The notes below the pieces were generated by a model. That model saw only the letters and a list, made by a program, of their open reading frames with translations. It was not told the DNA's origin and ran no database searches. Below are positions 18,126-26,665 of a DNA stretch of 64,000 nt, piece by piece. The translations under genes were made by a program, and so were the position numbers. Positions within the stretch are counted from its first letter, which is position 1. Each line of letters begins with the position of its first letter. Source of the DNA: Actinopolyspora saharensis (GTDB lineage: Bacteria; Actinomycetota; Actinomycetes; Mycobacteriales; Pseudonocardiaceae); assembly GCF_900100925.1 (NCBI RefSeq), contig NZ_FNKO01000002.1, forward strand, positions 1,240,001 through 1,304,000, written 5' to 3'.

Positions 18126-18795
18126 GAGATCCGAGACGACCGCTACCGACACCGCGGCACGCTCCAGCGAGTTCGAGTCCCTGACCGGCAACACGGAACT
18201 CGAGTTCCCCGAATACGACACCCCCCCGGACGAACCTCTCGGTCTGGTTCGTCACTGGCTCGACACCGCGACACGGTTGGAGGTACGGGAGCCGCGTTCG
18301 CTGGCACTCGCCACCGCCAACGAGCACGGCCGCCCCTCCAACCGGATCGTCACGGTCGGCGAGCTGAGCGAACGCGGTCTGGTGTTCACCACCCACACCA
18401 CCAGTCGGAAGAGCCGAGACATCGCGGGCAACCCGCGGGTCTGCGGGTTGTTCTACTGGCGCGAGACGGGCCAACAGATCAGCCTGTCCGGTTCCGTCCG
18501 GAGCTTGGACGAAACCGAGTGCGATGCGCTGTGGGCCGGACGCCCCACGCCGCTGCACCCGATGAGCACGGCCTCCCGGCAGAGCGAACCGCTGGAGAAT
18601 GCGGCAGCCCTGCGCGCCGAGGCCCGACGGCTGGCCGAACCGGGTACGCCCTTGCCCCGTCCCGCACGGTTTACCGGCTACCTCCTCGTCCCCGATGAGG
18701 TGGAGTTCTGGTGCGCCCGCTCGGACCGACTGCACCGCAGAATGCGATACACGAGAAAGGGATCGCTCTGGGAACACGAAAGACTTCAGCCCTGA
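18118..18795 (+). CDS. phzG: PhzG, FMN-dependent phenazine oxidase
   Basis: A 225-residue pyridoxamine-phosphate-oxidase-fold flavoenzyme, which oxidises the tetra- or hexahydrophenazine product to the aromatic phenazine carboxylate. Typical segments are SLALATANEHGRPSNRIVTV, TSRKSRDIAGNPRVCGLFYW and, at the end, RRMRYTRKGSLWEHERLQP. The family usually has about 210-222 residues. It overlaps phzF by 8 nt (ATGTCTAG), which fixes the start. True PNPOx is less likely because of the phz context. About 250 nt of non-coding sequence follows, with a small inverted repeat near 18788. Confidence 0.95.
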   Translation: MSRRSETTATDTAARSSEFESLTGNTELEFPEYDTPPDEPLGLVRHWLDTATRLEVREPRSLALATANEHGRPSNRIVTVGELSERGLVFTTHTTSRKSRDIAGNPRVCGLFYWRETGQQISLSGSVRSLDETECDALWAGRPTPLHPMSTASRQSEPLENAAALRAEARRLAEPGTPLPRPARFTGYLLVPDEVEFWCARSDRLHRRMRYTRKGSLWEHERLQP

Positions 18796-19048
18796 AGGGC
18801 GGAAAAACACCCCGGAACGAGTGAACCGCATACACGTGAATCACCGAAAACTTCCCTTCCGTTTCTTCCGAGATCTCCGGAACTTCCTCCCCTTCCGACA
18901 CGGAACCTCGCGTCCACCGTGAACCCCGCACGAAACGAGCACGAAGAGTTTACGCCCTTTCCTCCTTTTTTCGGAAAACACCGAAATCAGGCCGACGGAA
19001 GGGCACGAGCAGTCGTCCAGCGGCAGGTCGTCAGGAGCATTCATCCTC

Positions 19049-19639
19049 ATGAACGAGATCAGAGTGTCGGTGATCTACCATTCGGCCACCGGAACGGTCT
19101 CCGAGATCGCCGGGGAACTCGCCGACACGGCGGAGAAGCACGGCGCGGAGGTCCGGCTGCGCGCCGTCGAAGGCAGCTCGGCACCTCCGGACGCAGAGGG
19201 AACCCCCCGAGTTCGGGAACACGCGACAATCGCGGCCGATCCCACCGATGTGCTGTGGGCCGACGCGGTGTTGCTGGGCTCGCCCACCCGGTTCGGCAAC
19301 GTCTCCTTCCAGCTCAAGTCGTTCCTCGACTCGCTCGGGGACGCGTGGCGGAAACAGCAGCTGGCCGACAAGATCTACAGCGTCTTCACCGCGACGAACA
19401 GTCCCCACGGCGGCCAGGAATCCACGCTGCTGGCACTGACCAACTCACTGCACCACTTCGGCGGAATCATCGTCCCTCCCGGATACACGGATCCCGCGAA
19501 ATTCACCGACGGAAATCCCTACGGGACCGCCCACTGCACCGGCGAAGGCGGGAAAAAGATCGACGACGCCACGCGGAACGCCGCGCGAGTTCAGTCGGAG
19601 AGGGTCGTGCGCGTCTCCAGAGCCCTCAAAGACACATGA
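19049..19639 (+). CDS. WrbA-like flavodoxin-fold NAD(P)H:quinone oxidoreductase
   Basis: A 196-residue flavodoxin-like reductase of the WrbA type. The FMN phosphate loop SVIYHSATGTVSEIA is at the N-terminus, the central loop LLGSPTRFGNVSFQLKSFLD follows near residue 70, and ATNSPHGGQESTLLALTNSL lies near 110. The last is the signature of WrbA proteins, which reduce quinones by two electrons. In this cluster it could keep the redox-active phenazine or a quinonoid intermediate reduced, or act as a maturation oxidoreductase. AGGAG at 19031 is a little far from the ATG (13 nt). The gene ends 43 nt before the adenylation gene. Confidence 0.85.
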   Translation: MNEIRVSVIYHSATGTVSEIAGELADTAEKHGAEVRLRAVEGSSAPPDAEGTPRVREHATIAADPTDVLWADAVLLGSPTRFGNVSFQLKSFLDSLGDAWRKQQLADKIYSVFTATNSPHGGQESTLLALTNSLHHFGGIIVPPGYTDPAKFTDGNPYGTAHCTGEGGKKIDDATRNAARVQSERVVRVSRALKDT

Positions 19640-19682
19640 GCACTTCTGTTCCGCCCGATATTCGGCACAGGGAGGTGCACGG

Positions 19683-21308
19683 ATGAACGAGTCCACTGCC
19701 CCCACGCGAACCAACCGAGCGGCCGGGGATTCCCCACTCGCCGGTGAAGCACACGGTCCGGCCGGACACGGAACGCTCGTCGAGACGTTCGCGCGTGCCG
19801 TCGCGCGCGACGGCTCCGGGAACGCGGTGGTCACCGAGGAGGAGTCCCTCTCCTACCAACAGCTCGACTCCTGGTCCCGCGCGCTCGGAGCCGCACTGCG
19901 GGCGCGCGGCGTGCGACACGGGGACCGGGTGGCCCTGCGGATGTCTCCCGGGGCGGAGGCGATCGCTGCCATGCTGGCGATACTGCGGATCGGGGCGTGC
20001 TACGTCCCCCTGGATATTCGCAACCCTCCGGCGCGGAACTCCTTCATCGTCGAGGACAGCCAGGCCGTGGCCCTGGTGGGGACTTCGGACGGTTGCGCGG
20101 AGGAACACGATCTGCTCCTCGTCGACGAGGATCGGGTGGCGGAGCTGCGGGAGGACCGGACAGCACCGGGCACAGCGGGAACCCCATCCTCCCCCGCGGA
20201 CACCGCCTACGTCGTCTACACCTCCGGAACCACGGGGCCCCCGAAGGGGGTTCCGATCCACCACGGTGCGGTGACGGCGCTGCTGGCCGGGGCCACCGAG
20301 AAGTTCTCGTTCTCCGCGGGCGAGCGTTGGCTGCTCTTCCACTCCATCGCCTTCGACGTGTCCGTCTGGGAGATATGGGGGGCCTTCCACACCTCCGGCT
20401 CCCTGGTGATCATCCCGTACTGGACCACCCGCAGCCCGGACAGCTGCCTGCGAGCCGTGCGGGACCGGGGGATATCGGTGTTGACTCAGACCCCCACAGC
20501 CTTCGGAACGTTCTCCACCTCAGCCCTCCGGGCCGATGTGGACCTCCCGGAGTTGCGCTACGTCGTCTTCGCCGGGGAGAAGCTCGTGCCGAGCTCACTG
20601 CTCCCCTGGGTGCAGCGCTTCGGCCTGGACCGCCCGGCTCTGGTCAACATGTACGGAATCACCGAGACGACCGTGCACTCCACGTTCCACGAGCTGAGCC
20701 GGGAGGACATCAACGAAACCACCTCGGTAATCGGCCGGGTGCTGCCGGGGTTCGACCATCGGGTGATCACCCCGGAGGGGCGGGAGGCCGCTGTCGGGGA
20801 GCAGGGGGAGCTGTGGCTGGCCGGTCCTCAGGTCAGCCACGGTTACCTCAACCGCCCGGAGCTCAACGCGGAACGCTTTCGAGTCATGCGTTCTCCTCAC
20901 GACGGTGGCGAACACCGCTACTACCGATCCGGTGACGTAGTCAGTCCGCGCGGGGACGGCGGACTCGTCTACCACGGCCGGGAGGACCTCCAGATCAAGC
21001 TGCGTGGCCATCGCATCGAGCTCACCGACATCGAGGCGGCGGTGCGCTCCCACGACTCGGTCACCGACGCTGTGGTGTGGGTCCGCGAGTACGGCCCCGA
21101 GGACAGCCGTCTGGTGTGTGCCTACACCTCGGAAGGAAACGTTCCCACGCGGACGTTGCGCGACCACGTCAAGAAGTATCTGCCCTCCTACATGTGGCCG
21201 GCCTCCTACCGGAGGATGTCCGAATTTCCCCGAACTCTCAACGGAAAACTCGACCGGGACACGGTCATCCACCGGTGGGAAAACGAGAAGGAGTCCGAAA
21301 ATGAGTGA
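19683..21308 (+). CDS. Stand-alone NRPS adenylation domain (amino acid activating)
   Basis: A 541-residue complete ANL enzyme with cores A3 (YTSGTTGPPKGV), A4 (FDVSVWEIW), A5 (NMYGITETTVH), A7 (YYRSGD), A8 (GREDLQIKLRGHRIEL) and A10 (NGKLDR, with the catalytic Lys). Aligning by eye to GrsA, the pocket residues read D-V-W-T-V-A-M-V-H. The M-V-H end and the NMYGITETTVH stretch recall threonine-type domains, but there is no exact match to a code I know. It should charge the carrier protein that starts 8 nt before its stop. No condensation domain or MbtH partner is nearby. The ATG follows GGGAGGTGCACGG. Confidence 0.9.
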   Translation: MNESTAPTRTNRAAGDSPLAGEAHGPAGHGTLVETFARAVARDGSGNAVVTEEESLSYQQLDSWSRALGAALRARGVRHGDRVALRMSPGAEAIAAMLAILRIGACYVPLDIRNPPARNSFIVEDSQAVALVGTSDGCAEEHDLLLVDEDRVAELREDRTAPGTAGTPSSPADTAYVVYTSGTTGPPKGVPIHHGAVTALLAGATEKFSFSAGERWLLFHSIAFDVSVWEIWGAFHTSGSLVIIPYWTTRSPDSCLRAVRDRGISVLTQTPTAFGTFSTSALRADVDLPELRYVVFAGEKLVPSSLLPWVQRFGLDRPALVNMYGITETTVHSTFHELSREDINETTSVIGRVLPGFDHRVITPEGREAAVGEQGELWLAGPQVSHGYLNRPELNAERFRVMRSPHDGGEHRYYRSGDVVSPRGDGGLVYHGREDLQIKLRGHRIELTDIEAAVRSHDSVTDAVVWVREYGPEDSRLVCAYTSEGNVPTRTLRDHVKKYLPSYMWPASYRRMSEFPRTLNGKLDRDTVIHRWENEKESENE

Positions 21309-21582
21309 ACCACGAACGGCGCACAACACCGAAGAAATCAAACGCATCACGGTCCAGTGGGCGGCGGAAATCCTGGAGGAACCCGAGATGACCGCGCAGG
21401 ACAACTTTCTCGACCTGGGAGGTCACTCGATCCTCGCGTTGCGCCTGTGCCGCTACGCGGCGGAACGTTTCGGGGTCGAGTACGACATCATGACCCTCTT
21501 CGAGCAGGATCTCGCCGCGGCGGCCGAGGACCTGGCGACGAAGATCGCGTCCGCCCGGTCGAATCCGAGCGGGAAGGAGTAG
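21301..21582 (+). CDS. Discrete peptidyl carrier protein
   Basis: A 93-residue carrier protein. The 4'-phosphopantetheine site is Ser43 in FLDLGGHSILALRL, the pattern of peptidyl rather than fatty-acid carriers. Helix I (EEIKRITVQWAAEIL) and helix III (MTLFEQDLAAAAEDL) are clear. It overlaps the adenylation gene by 8 nt, so the A domain is its probable loading partner, and the KAS III-like gene begins 3 nt after its stop. No phosphopantetheinyl transferase is encoded in the window, so a genomic one would activate it. Confidence 0.92.
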   Translation: MSEPRTAHNTEEIKRITVQWAAEILEEPEMTAQDNFLDLGGHSILALRLCRYAAERFGVEYDIMTLFEQDLAAAAEDLATKIASARSNPSGKE

Positions 21583-21584
21583 GA

Positions 21585-22610
21585 ATGTCGCAGAAAGCAG
21601 ATCTGGGCATATCGAGTTTCGGTTTCGCCTTCGGCGAGGACCGGGACGTGGCGATGAGCGCCGGTGACTACGTCGACAATCCCGAACGTGTGATCAACTG
21701 GGGGTTCCGCACCTTCCACCGAGCCCCGGACGAGACGCACGCGATCCAGCTCGCCACCGATGCCTCCCGGCGGGCACTGGACCAGTCCGGCACCGTGGTG
21801 CAGGACCTGGACCTCGTCGTCCTCGCCAGTTCGGACCTGCCGGAGTACTCGTATCGGGACGAGGCAGCGGCCCTCGCCCGCTCCCTGGGGATCGAACGCA
21901 CCCAGACCCTGTTTCTGCAGGAGGGCTGCGGCGCGGGAGTGCACGGACTGTACTACGTGGCCGCTTCCATGAACATGCAGCCCGAGATGAGCAGGGTGCT
22001 GTTCGTCGCCGTGAACCGGGTCAGCGAGTTCCACCGCAATCGCATGAACGTGGTGAACGCGGTGCTCAGCGACGCGGCGGCTGCCGTGGTGATCGAACGT
22101 GGACGGAGCTCCAGTCGCTGGCTGGCCACGGAGCAGTTCACCGAGCCGGAGAACTGCGACCTGCTCCGGGTCGACTTCGGGGGCACCGTCAACCCGTTAC
22201 CCCCTGAAGGGTGGTCGAGTCGCACCGCACCCGGTGGTCACGAGGCGATACGCGCGCAGTTCGGCGATGATCCGAATACGCTGCAACGGTTCCTGCAGAA
22301 CCGTTACCGGCGTCTCGTCGAAGTGATCGACCACGCCTGCGCGCGGGCGGGCATCGGGCGCGCGGACCTCACCCATCTCATCTATCTCAACGACAGCGCC
22401 ACGAGCATCAACACCGTAGCGGAACCGCTGGGTATCCCGTTGGAACGCACCAATGCGGCCCTGGCGCTCGACCACGGGCACATGGGGGCGGCCGACCAAC
22501 TCGTCTCCTTCGGCCAGCAGCTGGAGCGGGGAGAGCTGTCCTCCGGCGACATCGTGGTGCTCTGCGGCATCTCCACCGAACGATGGAGCGCCACGCTCCT
22601 GCAGGTCTAG
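21585..22610 (+). CDS. KAS III-like acyltransferase (CerJ/ChlB3 type)
   Basis: A 341-residue thiolase-fold enzyme. The nucleophile Cys115 sits in FLQEGCGAGVHGLY. The FabH pair used for decarboxylation is not conserved: the region of PHQAN reads IYLNDSATS, and the GNTSAAS position reads LDHGHMGAADQ (His299, Asp304). That GHxGAD pattern resembles the KAS III proteins that transfer acyl groups rather than make C-C bonds, such as CerJ, ChlB3 and AviN. It follows the carrier protein by 3 nt, so transfer of an aminoacyl group from the carrier to a phenazine hydroxyl or amine is a reasonable prediction. A chain-extending role cannot be excluded. Confidence 0.75.
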   Translation: MSQKADLGISSFGFAFGEDRDVAMSAGDYVDNPERVINWGFRTFHRAPDETHAIQLATDASRRALDQSGTVVQDLDLVVLASSDLPEYSYRDEAAALARSLGIERTQTLFLQEGCGAGVHGLYYVAASMNMQPEMSRVLFVAVNRVSEFHRNRMNVVNAVLSDAAAAVVIERGRSSSRWLATEQFTEPENCDLLRVDFGGTVNPLPPEGWSSRTAPGGHEAIRAQFGDDPNTLQRFLQNRYRRLVEVIDHACARAGIGRADLTHLIYLNDSATSINTVAEPLGIPLERTNAALALDHGHMGAADQLVSFGQQLERGELSSGDIVVLCGISTERWSATLLQV

Positions 22611-22653
22611 GCCGCCCCGCGCGAACCGTCCAGTCGAAGAACGGAGAACCGAA

Positions 22654-23760
22654 GTGATCACGCAGACCGACCCGTCACGCGTTCTTGACCCCCCGGAGGG
22701 GGAGCGACCGGATCCCGACGAATTGGTCCGAGCCGCGATGCAGTGGCATTTCAGCCCGGAAACGGGGTCGCCGTACTGGCTGGAACGTGCCCGGACGCTG
22801 GACTTCGACCCCCTGACGGACATCCGGACGCACGCCGACCTCGTCCGCTTCCCGAACGTAGCCGCGGAGCTGCGCGACGTTCGCGTCGAGGACCTGATCC
22901 CGCGGGGTTACGGCACGCACCCCGATGTGGTCGGCGTCTTCGAGAGCGGCGGCACCACGGGTGCCCCCAAACGCGTGGTGCTCCTGCGGGACTGGCTGGA
23001 ACGCATGCTCACCGCCAGTAACGCGAATCTGGACGCCCACGGCTTCCCCCGCGGTGCGAACTGGTTGGGCGTAGTGCCCACGGGACCGCACATCGTGGGC
23101 GAGTTCTTCCGCCGCTCCGCCACCACCCACGGAACCCGCGGCTTCTCGCTCGACCTGGACCCGCGATGGGTGAAGAAGCTCCTCTCCCGGGCGGAGACGA
23201 ACAGCGCCGGGGCCTACGCCGAACACGTCCTCGACCAGATGGAGTTCGTGCTGCGCTCCCAGGACGTCGGTGTCCTCAACATAACCCCGTCGCTGCTGGA
23301 ACGTGCCGTCCACCGCGAACCCCTCGTGCGGCTCATCAACGAGAAGGTCCGGGCCATCAGGTGGGGCGGCACGGAACTGGATCCGGACTCCCGCCACCTC
23401 TACCGCACCGAGATCTTTCCGGAAACCGTCATGTGCGGCAACTACGGCAGCACCATGATCCTGGGCATGGCTGGGGAACGCCCGGGGCTCGACGACGACT
23501 CACCCTGTGTGTTCGATTCGCTCAGCCCGTGGGTGACCTTCTCCGTGGTCGACACGACCGACTCGCGGCCAGTGCCCCGTGGAGAGCGTGGTCAGGTTCT
23601 CGTCCACCACGTCAGCAAGTCCTTCCTGCTTCCCAACAACCTGGAGCGGGACTCAGCGCTCCGGATGGATCCCCCCGCAGGAGGCGCAGGCGACTCGGTC
23701 GCCGACATCCGCCCCCTCGCGACCTTCGAGAACGAGGCCGTCGTCGAAGGCGTCTACTGA
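22654..23760 (+). CDS. EphF/EhpF-like ANL adenylating enzyme without C-terminal domain
   Basis: A 368-residue adenylate-forming enzyme resembling EhpF of the Pantoea griseoluteate pathway (about 41 kDa). The P-loop is ESGGTTGAPKRVVL (about residues 92-106) and the A5-like motif is CGNYGSTMILG (about 261). The protein ends soon after the adenylation core, lacking the roughly 110-residue C-terminal subdomain used for thioester formation, as reported for EhpF. EhpF is proposed to adenylate phenazine-1,6-dicarboxylate for reduction by EhpG; here the LuxC-like gene at 25279 would be that partner. GTG at 22654 follows ACGGAGAACC. A PaaK-like aryl ligase is the alternative. Confidence 0.82.
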   Translation: MITQTDPSRVLDPPEGERPDPDELVRAAMQWHFSPETGSPYWLERARTLDFDPLTDIRTHADLVRFPNVAAELRDVRVEDLIPRGYGTHPDVVGVFESGGTTGAPKRVVLLRDWLERMLTASNANLDAHGFPRGANWLGVVPTGPHIVGEFFRRSATTHGTRGFSLDLDPRWVKKLLSRAETNSAGAYAEHVLDQMEFVLRSQDVGVLNITPSLLERAVHREPLVRLINEKVRAIRWGGTELDPDSRHLYRTEIFPETVMCGNYGSTMILGMAGERPGLDDDSPCVFDSLSPWVTFSVVDTTDSRPVPRGERGQVLVHHVSKSFLLPNNLERDSALRMDPPAGGAGDSVADIRPLATFENEAVVEGVY

Positions 23761-23785
23761 CTTCGCCCCACCCGAGGAGACGATC

Positions 23786-25279
23786 ATGAACCCCGAGGAG
23801 CTCGGAAATCTGCTCGCCCAGCACGAGCACGTAGCCCAGGCGCTCGTCGCCGCCGAAAGGGACTCCCGCGACCCCCGCAGAACGGCCTACGTGGTCCCCC
23901 GCGGCACCACCGGCGACGAGGAGGACCGGCAGGAGAAACGGGTCGAGGAGTGGCAACAGATCTACGACCGGCTCTACACGAACGCACCCACGACCGCCTT
24001 CGGCGACAACTTCGCGGGGTGGGTCAGCAGCTACGACCGCCGCCCCATCGACCCCGAGCAGATGCGGCTGTGGCGTTCCAGCACCGTCGAACGCATCCGC
24101 GACCTCCAACCGAGTCGGATCCTGGAGATCGGTGTGGGCAACGGACTGCTGTTGTCCCAGCTGGCCGCCGAATGCGAGTCGTACTGGGGAACGGACCTGT
24201 CCCCCGCTGCCGTCGAGGACGTGGGGCGCCAGGTGGAGCAGGACCCCGCGCTCGCGAACCGGGTGGTTCTCCGGAGCCAGGCGGCTGACAACACCGCGGG
24301 GCTACCGGCCGAGCACTTCGACACGGTGGTCATCAATTCGGTGGTGCAGCTCTTCCCGGACGGCGCCTACCTCGCCGAGGTCATCCGCGGTGCCCTTGGC
24401 CTGCTGGCTCCGGGAGGAGCCCTCTTCCTCGGAGACATCCGGGACCGACGCACCCCTGAATACCTGCACACCGCCGTCGCGCTGCGTCGCGGCACCGCCA
24501 AGGACGCGGACGCCGTCCTGCGTTCCGTACGCAAGTCCCTGTCCAGGGAGGAGGAACTCTTCGTCCACCCGGACCACTTCCTCGTCCTGAAGGATGCGGA
24601 GCCCGAGATCACCGCGGCTGAGGTGTGGCTCAAGCGGGGCGACTACCACAACGAACTCTCCCGGCACCGTTACGACGTCGTGCTGCGCAAAGGAACGCCA
24701 CCAGGGACGGAGATCACCGACGTCACGGACTCTCCGGCCGTGCGTTGGGGGGAGGACCTCGCCGACACGGCGGAGCTGCGCACGCGAGTGGAGACCACCA
24801 GCCCACCGCTCAGGGTCACCGGCATTCCCAACGCGCGGTTGGCCGGTGAAGCCGCGGCGTGGCGGGCGGTGTCCGCGGGAGACCTCGCCCGCGCCACCCG
24901 ACTGCTGGACGATTCCCACCCTGCCATGGATCCGCACGCGATCGACGAGCTCGCCGCCGAGTGCGGCCGAAGTGTTCGACTCGCCCCGTCCCCGGAGGCT
25001 CCCGAGCTCTTCGAGGCGGTGTTCACCACGCCCGGGGAGAAAACGACGGGAACGTATCGCACGGCACGCACCGCCCCTCCGTACACCGAGGTTCCGGCCG
25101 TGACACGACGTAACGAGGCCCTCGTCGAACGTCTGCGTTCCTGGCTGCGTGAGCGGCTGCCGGAACACGAGATACCGGAAGGGATCACCGTGCTGGACAC
25201 GCTCCCCAGCCATACCGACGACGATCCGGACCACGACTCCCCGGACGGGAGTCCCACCGCCTCCCGAGGAGCACGCTGA
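23786..25279 (+). CDS. Orphan NRPS segment: split A-domain C-terminus around an N-methyltransferase
   Basis: A 497-residue protein matching the inner part of a methylating NRPS module. Residues about 5-45 (LLAQHEHVAQALVAAERDSR, TAYVVPRG) are the first part of an adenylation C-terminal subdomain. Residues about 55-350 are a SAM methyltransferase (ILEIGVGNGLLLSQL, YWGTDLSP, VINSVVQLFPDGAYL, VRLKRG-like WLKRGDYHNELSRHRYDVVLRK). Residues about 430-470 (LRSWLRERLPEHEIPEGITV) resume the subdomain. The A10 lysine motif is absent; the tail is acidic (DDDPDHDSPDG). There is no adenylation core, condensation or carrier domain. It may methylate a carrier-bound amino group, or lend its subdomain to the EhpF-like protein encoded just upstream. 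Its stop overlaps the next start (TGATG). Confidence 0.85.
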   Translation: MNPEELGNLLAQHEHVAQALVAAERDSRDPRRTAYVVPRGTTGDEEDRQEKRVEEWQQIYDRLYTNAPTTAFGDNFAGWVSSYDRRPIDPEQMRLWRSSTVERIRDLQPSRILEIGVGNGLLLSQLAAECESYWGTDLSPAAVEDVGRQVEQDPALANRVVLRSQAADNTAGLPAEHFDTVVINSVVQLFPDGAYLAEVIRGALGLLAPGGALFLGDIRDRRTPEYLHTAVALRRGTAKDADAVLRSVRKSLSREEELFVHPDHFLVLKDAEPEITAAEVWLKRGDYHNELSRHRYDVVLRKGTPPGTEITDVTDSPAVRWGEDLADTAELRTRVETTSPPLRVTGIPNARLAGEAAAWRAVSAGDLARATRLLDDSHPAMDPHAIDELAAECGRSVRLAPSPEAPELFEAVFTTPGEKTTGTYRTARTAPPYTEVPAVTRRNEALVERLRSWLRERLPEHEIPEGITVLDTLPSHTDDDPDHDSPDGSPTASRGAR

Positions 25280-26646
25280 TGCGGTACCTCGACGCACTCG
25301 GCACGACAGGGCCGTACCGGGCGCGGAAACGAACCACCGTCCCGGACGTGTCCGGGGAGGAACTCGCTGAGCTGAGTCTCGTCCCTCCGGTGTTCGTGCA
25401 CCGCACGCTCTCGACCATGCGAGCGGCTGAGCCACTCCCGCCAGCGGAACGGATCGCCGCGCTGCGGCGCGCGGCCGACCTCTTCGCCACCTCCGAACTC
25501 GACGGACAGGGACCGCGGGACCACGAGAAAGCGGTCTGCCAGGCGGGTGGAATCCCCGTCTCCGTCGTACGCGCGGCAACCACGGCGCTGGCCGGTCGCC
25601 TTTCCGAAGTGCACCACAGCGTTCGCAACGCGCTCCCCCGCGGAGCCGTGGACGACTGGCTGGACCCGTGCGCTGAGCGGGGAAGCGGAGTGTGGGCCCG
25701 GCGTGGCGATGTGTTCACAGTGCACAGCGCCGGCAACCACCCCGGCACCCACAGCATCTGGCCGGAGGCGCTGACCCTGGGGTACCGCGTAGCGATCCGC
25801 CCCTCCCGGCGGGAGCCCTTCACTCCCCACCGGCTGGTCACCGCCCTGCGCACCGCAGGCTTCGCGGAGGACCAGGTGGCACTGCTACCGACCCCGCAGG
25901 AGGAGTCCGAGGCACTCGTGCGGGGAAGCGACCTGAGCCTGGTCTACGGCGGCGACGAGGTGGTGCGCGGATACGGCGGCGCTCCACACGTGCGGACACA
26001 GGGACCGGGACGCTCGAAGATCCTGATCACCGCTGAGCAGGACTGGCGGGAACACCTGGACATGATCGTCGAGTCGGTGAGCGGACATGGGGGAACCGGC
26101 TGCATCAACACGACCTCGATCTTCGTCGAGGGAGATCCCACCGAGCTCGCCGCGGCCCTGGCCGAGCGACTCGGCTCCCTCCCCTCGCTGCCCCCCACCG
26201 ACGAGAAGGCGGTGCTACCGGTCCAGCCCCGCACGCAGGCACGCGCGATCGAGAGCCACCTGACCAACACCGCCGCAGGAGCCAGGTCGTGGCTCGGGAC
26301 GACGGGAATCGCCGAGGAGCTGGGCGATGGCAGCGCCGTGCTCCGCCCCGCTGTCCACCAGTTGGACGAACCGGATGATCGCCGGGCCGGGGTCGAACTG
26401 CCCTTTCCCTGTGCGTGGGTTCTCCCGTGGGACCGCACGGCGGGAATCACACCGCTGCGCGACAGCCTGGTGCTCGCCGCGATCACCACGGACGAGCGGT
26501 TGGTGGGCCGTCTCCTGGCAGAGCCGAGCGTCGGCAACGTCTACGTGGGAGGCGGTCATCCCACCTGCCTCAAGGAACGGGGGCTCCCGCACGATGGCTA
26601 CCTCGCCGAGTTCCTCATGCGCAGCAAAACCGTCATCCGCAGCTAG
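25279..26646 (+). CDS. LuxC/EhpG-like acyl reductase
   Basis: A 455-residue aldehyde-dehydrogenase-superfamily protein of the LuxC acyl-CoA reductase type. Cofactor-region residues include VHSAGNHPGTHSIWPEALTLGYR, and the nucleophile is Cys275 in GHGGTGCINTTS. A conserved YVGGGHPTC segment lies near the C-terminus. LuxC enzymes reduce an activated acid (thioester or acyl-AMP derived) to the aldehyde with NADPH. With the EhpF-like protein it should convert one phenazine carboxylate to 6-formylphenazine-1-carboxylate, as proposed for EhpG. The ATG overlaps the methyltransferase stop by one base (TGATG). The family call is firm, the substrate inferred. Confidence 0.85.
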   Translation: MRYLDALGTTGPYRARKRTTVPDVSGEELAELSLVPPVFVHRTLSTMRAAEPLPPAERIAALRRAADLFATSELDGQGPRDHEKAVCQAGGIPVSVVRAATTALAGRLSEVHHSVRNALPRGAVDDWLDPCAERGSGVWARRGDVFTVHSAGNHPGTHSIWPEALTLGYRVAIRPSRREPFTPHRLVTALRTAGFAEDQVALLPTPQEESEALVRGSDLSLVYGGDEVVRGYGGAPHVRTQGPGRSKILITAEQDWREHLDMIVESVSGHGGTGCINTTSIFVEGDPTELAAALAERLGSLPSLPPTDEKAVLPVQPRTQARAIESHLTNTAAGARSWLGTTGIAEELGDGSAVLRPAVHQLDEPDDRRAGVELPFPCAWVLPWDRTAGITPLRDSLVLAAITTDERLVGRLLAEPSVGNVYVGGGHPTCLKERGLPHDGYLAEFLMRSKTVIRS

Positions 26647-26665
26647 TTACGAGAGGAGGCACACC

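Noticed and set aside
18780..19048. Possible small gene or tRNA between phzG and the WrbA-like gene
   Set aside because: No cloverleaf fold and no open frame with a ribosome site; only a small inverted repeat near 18788.
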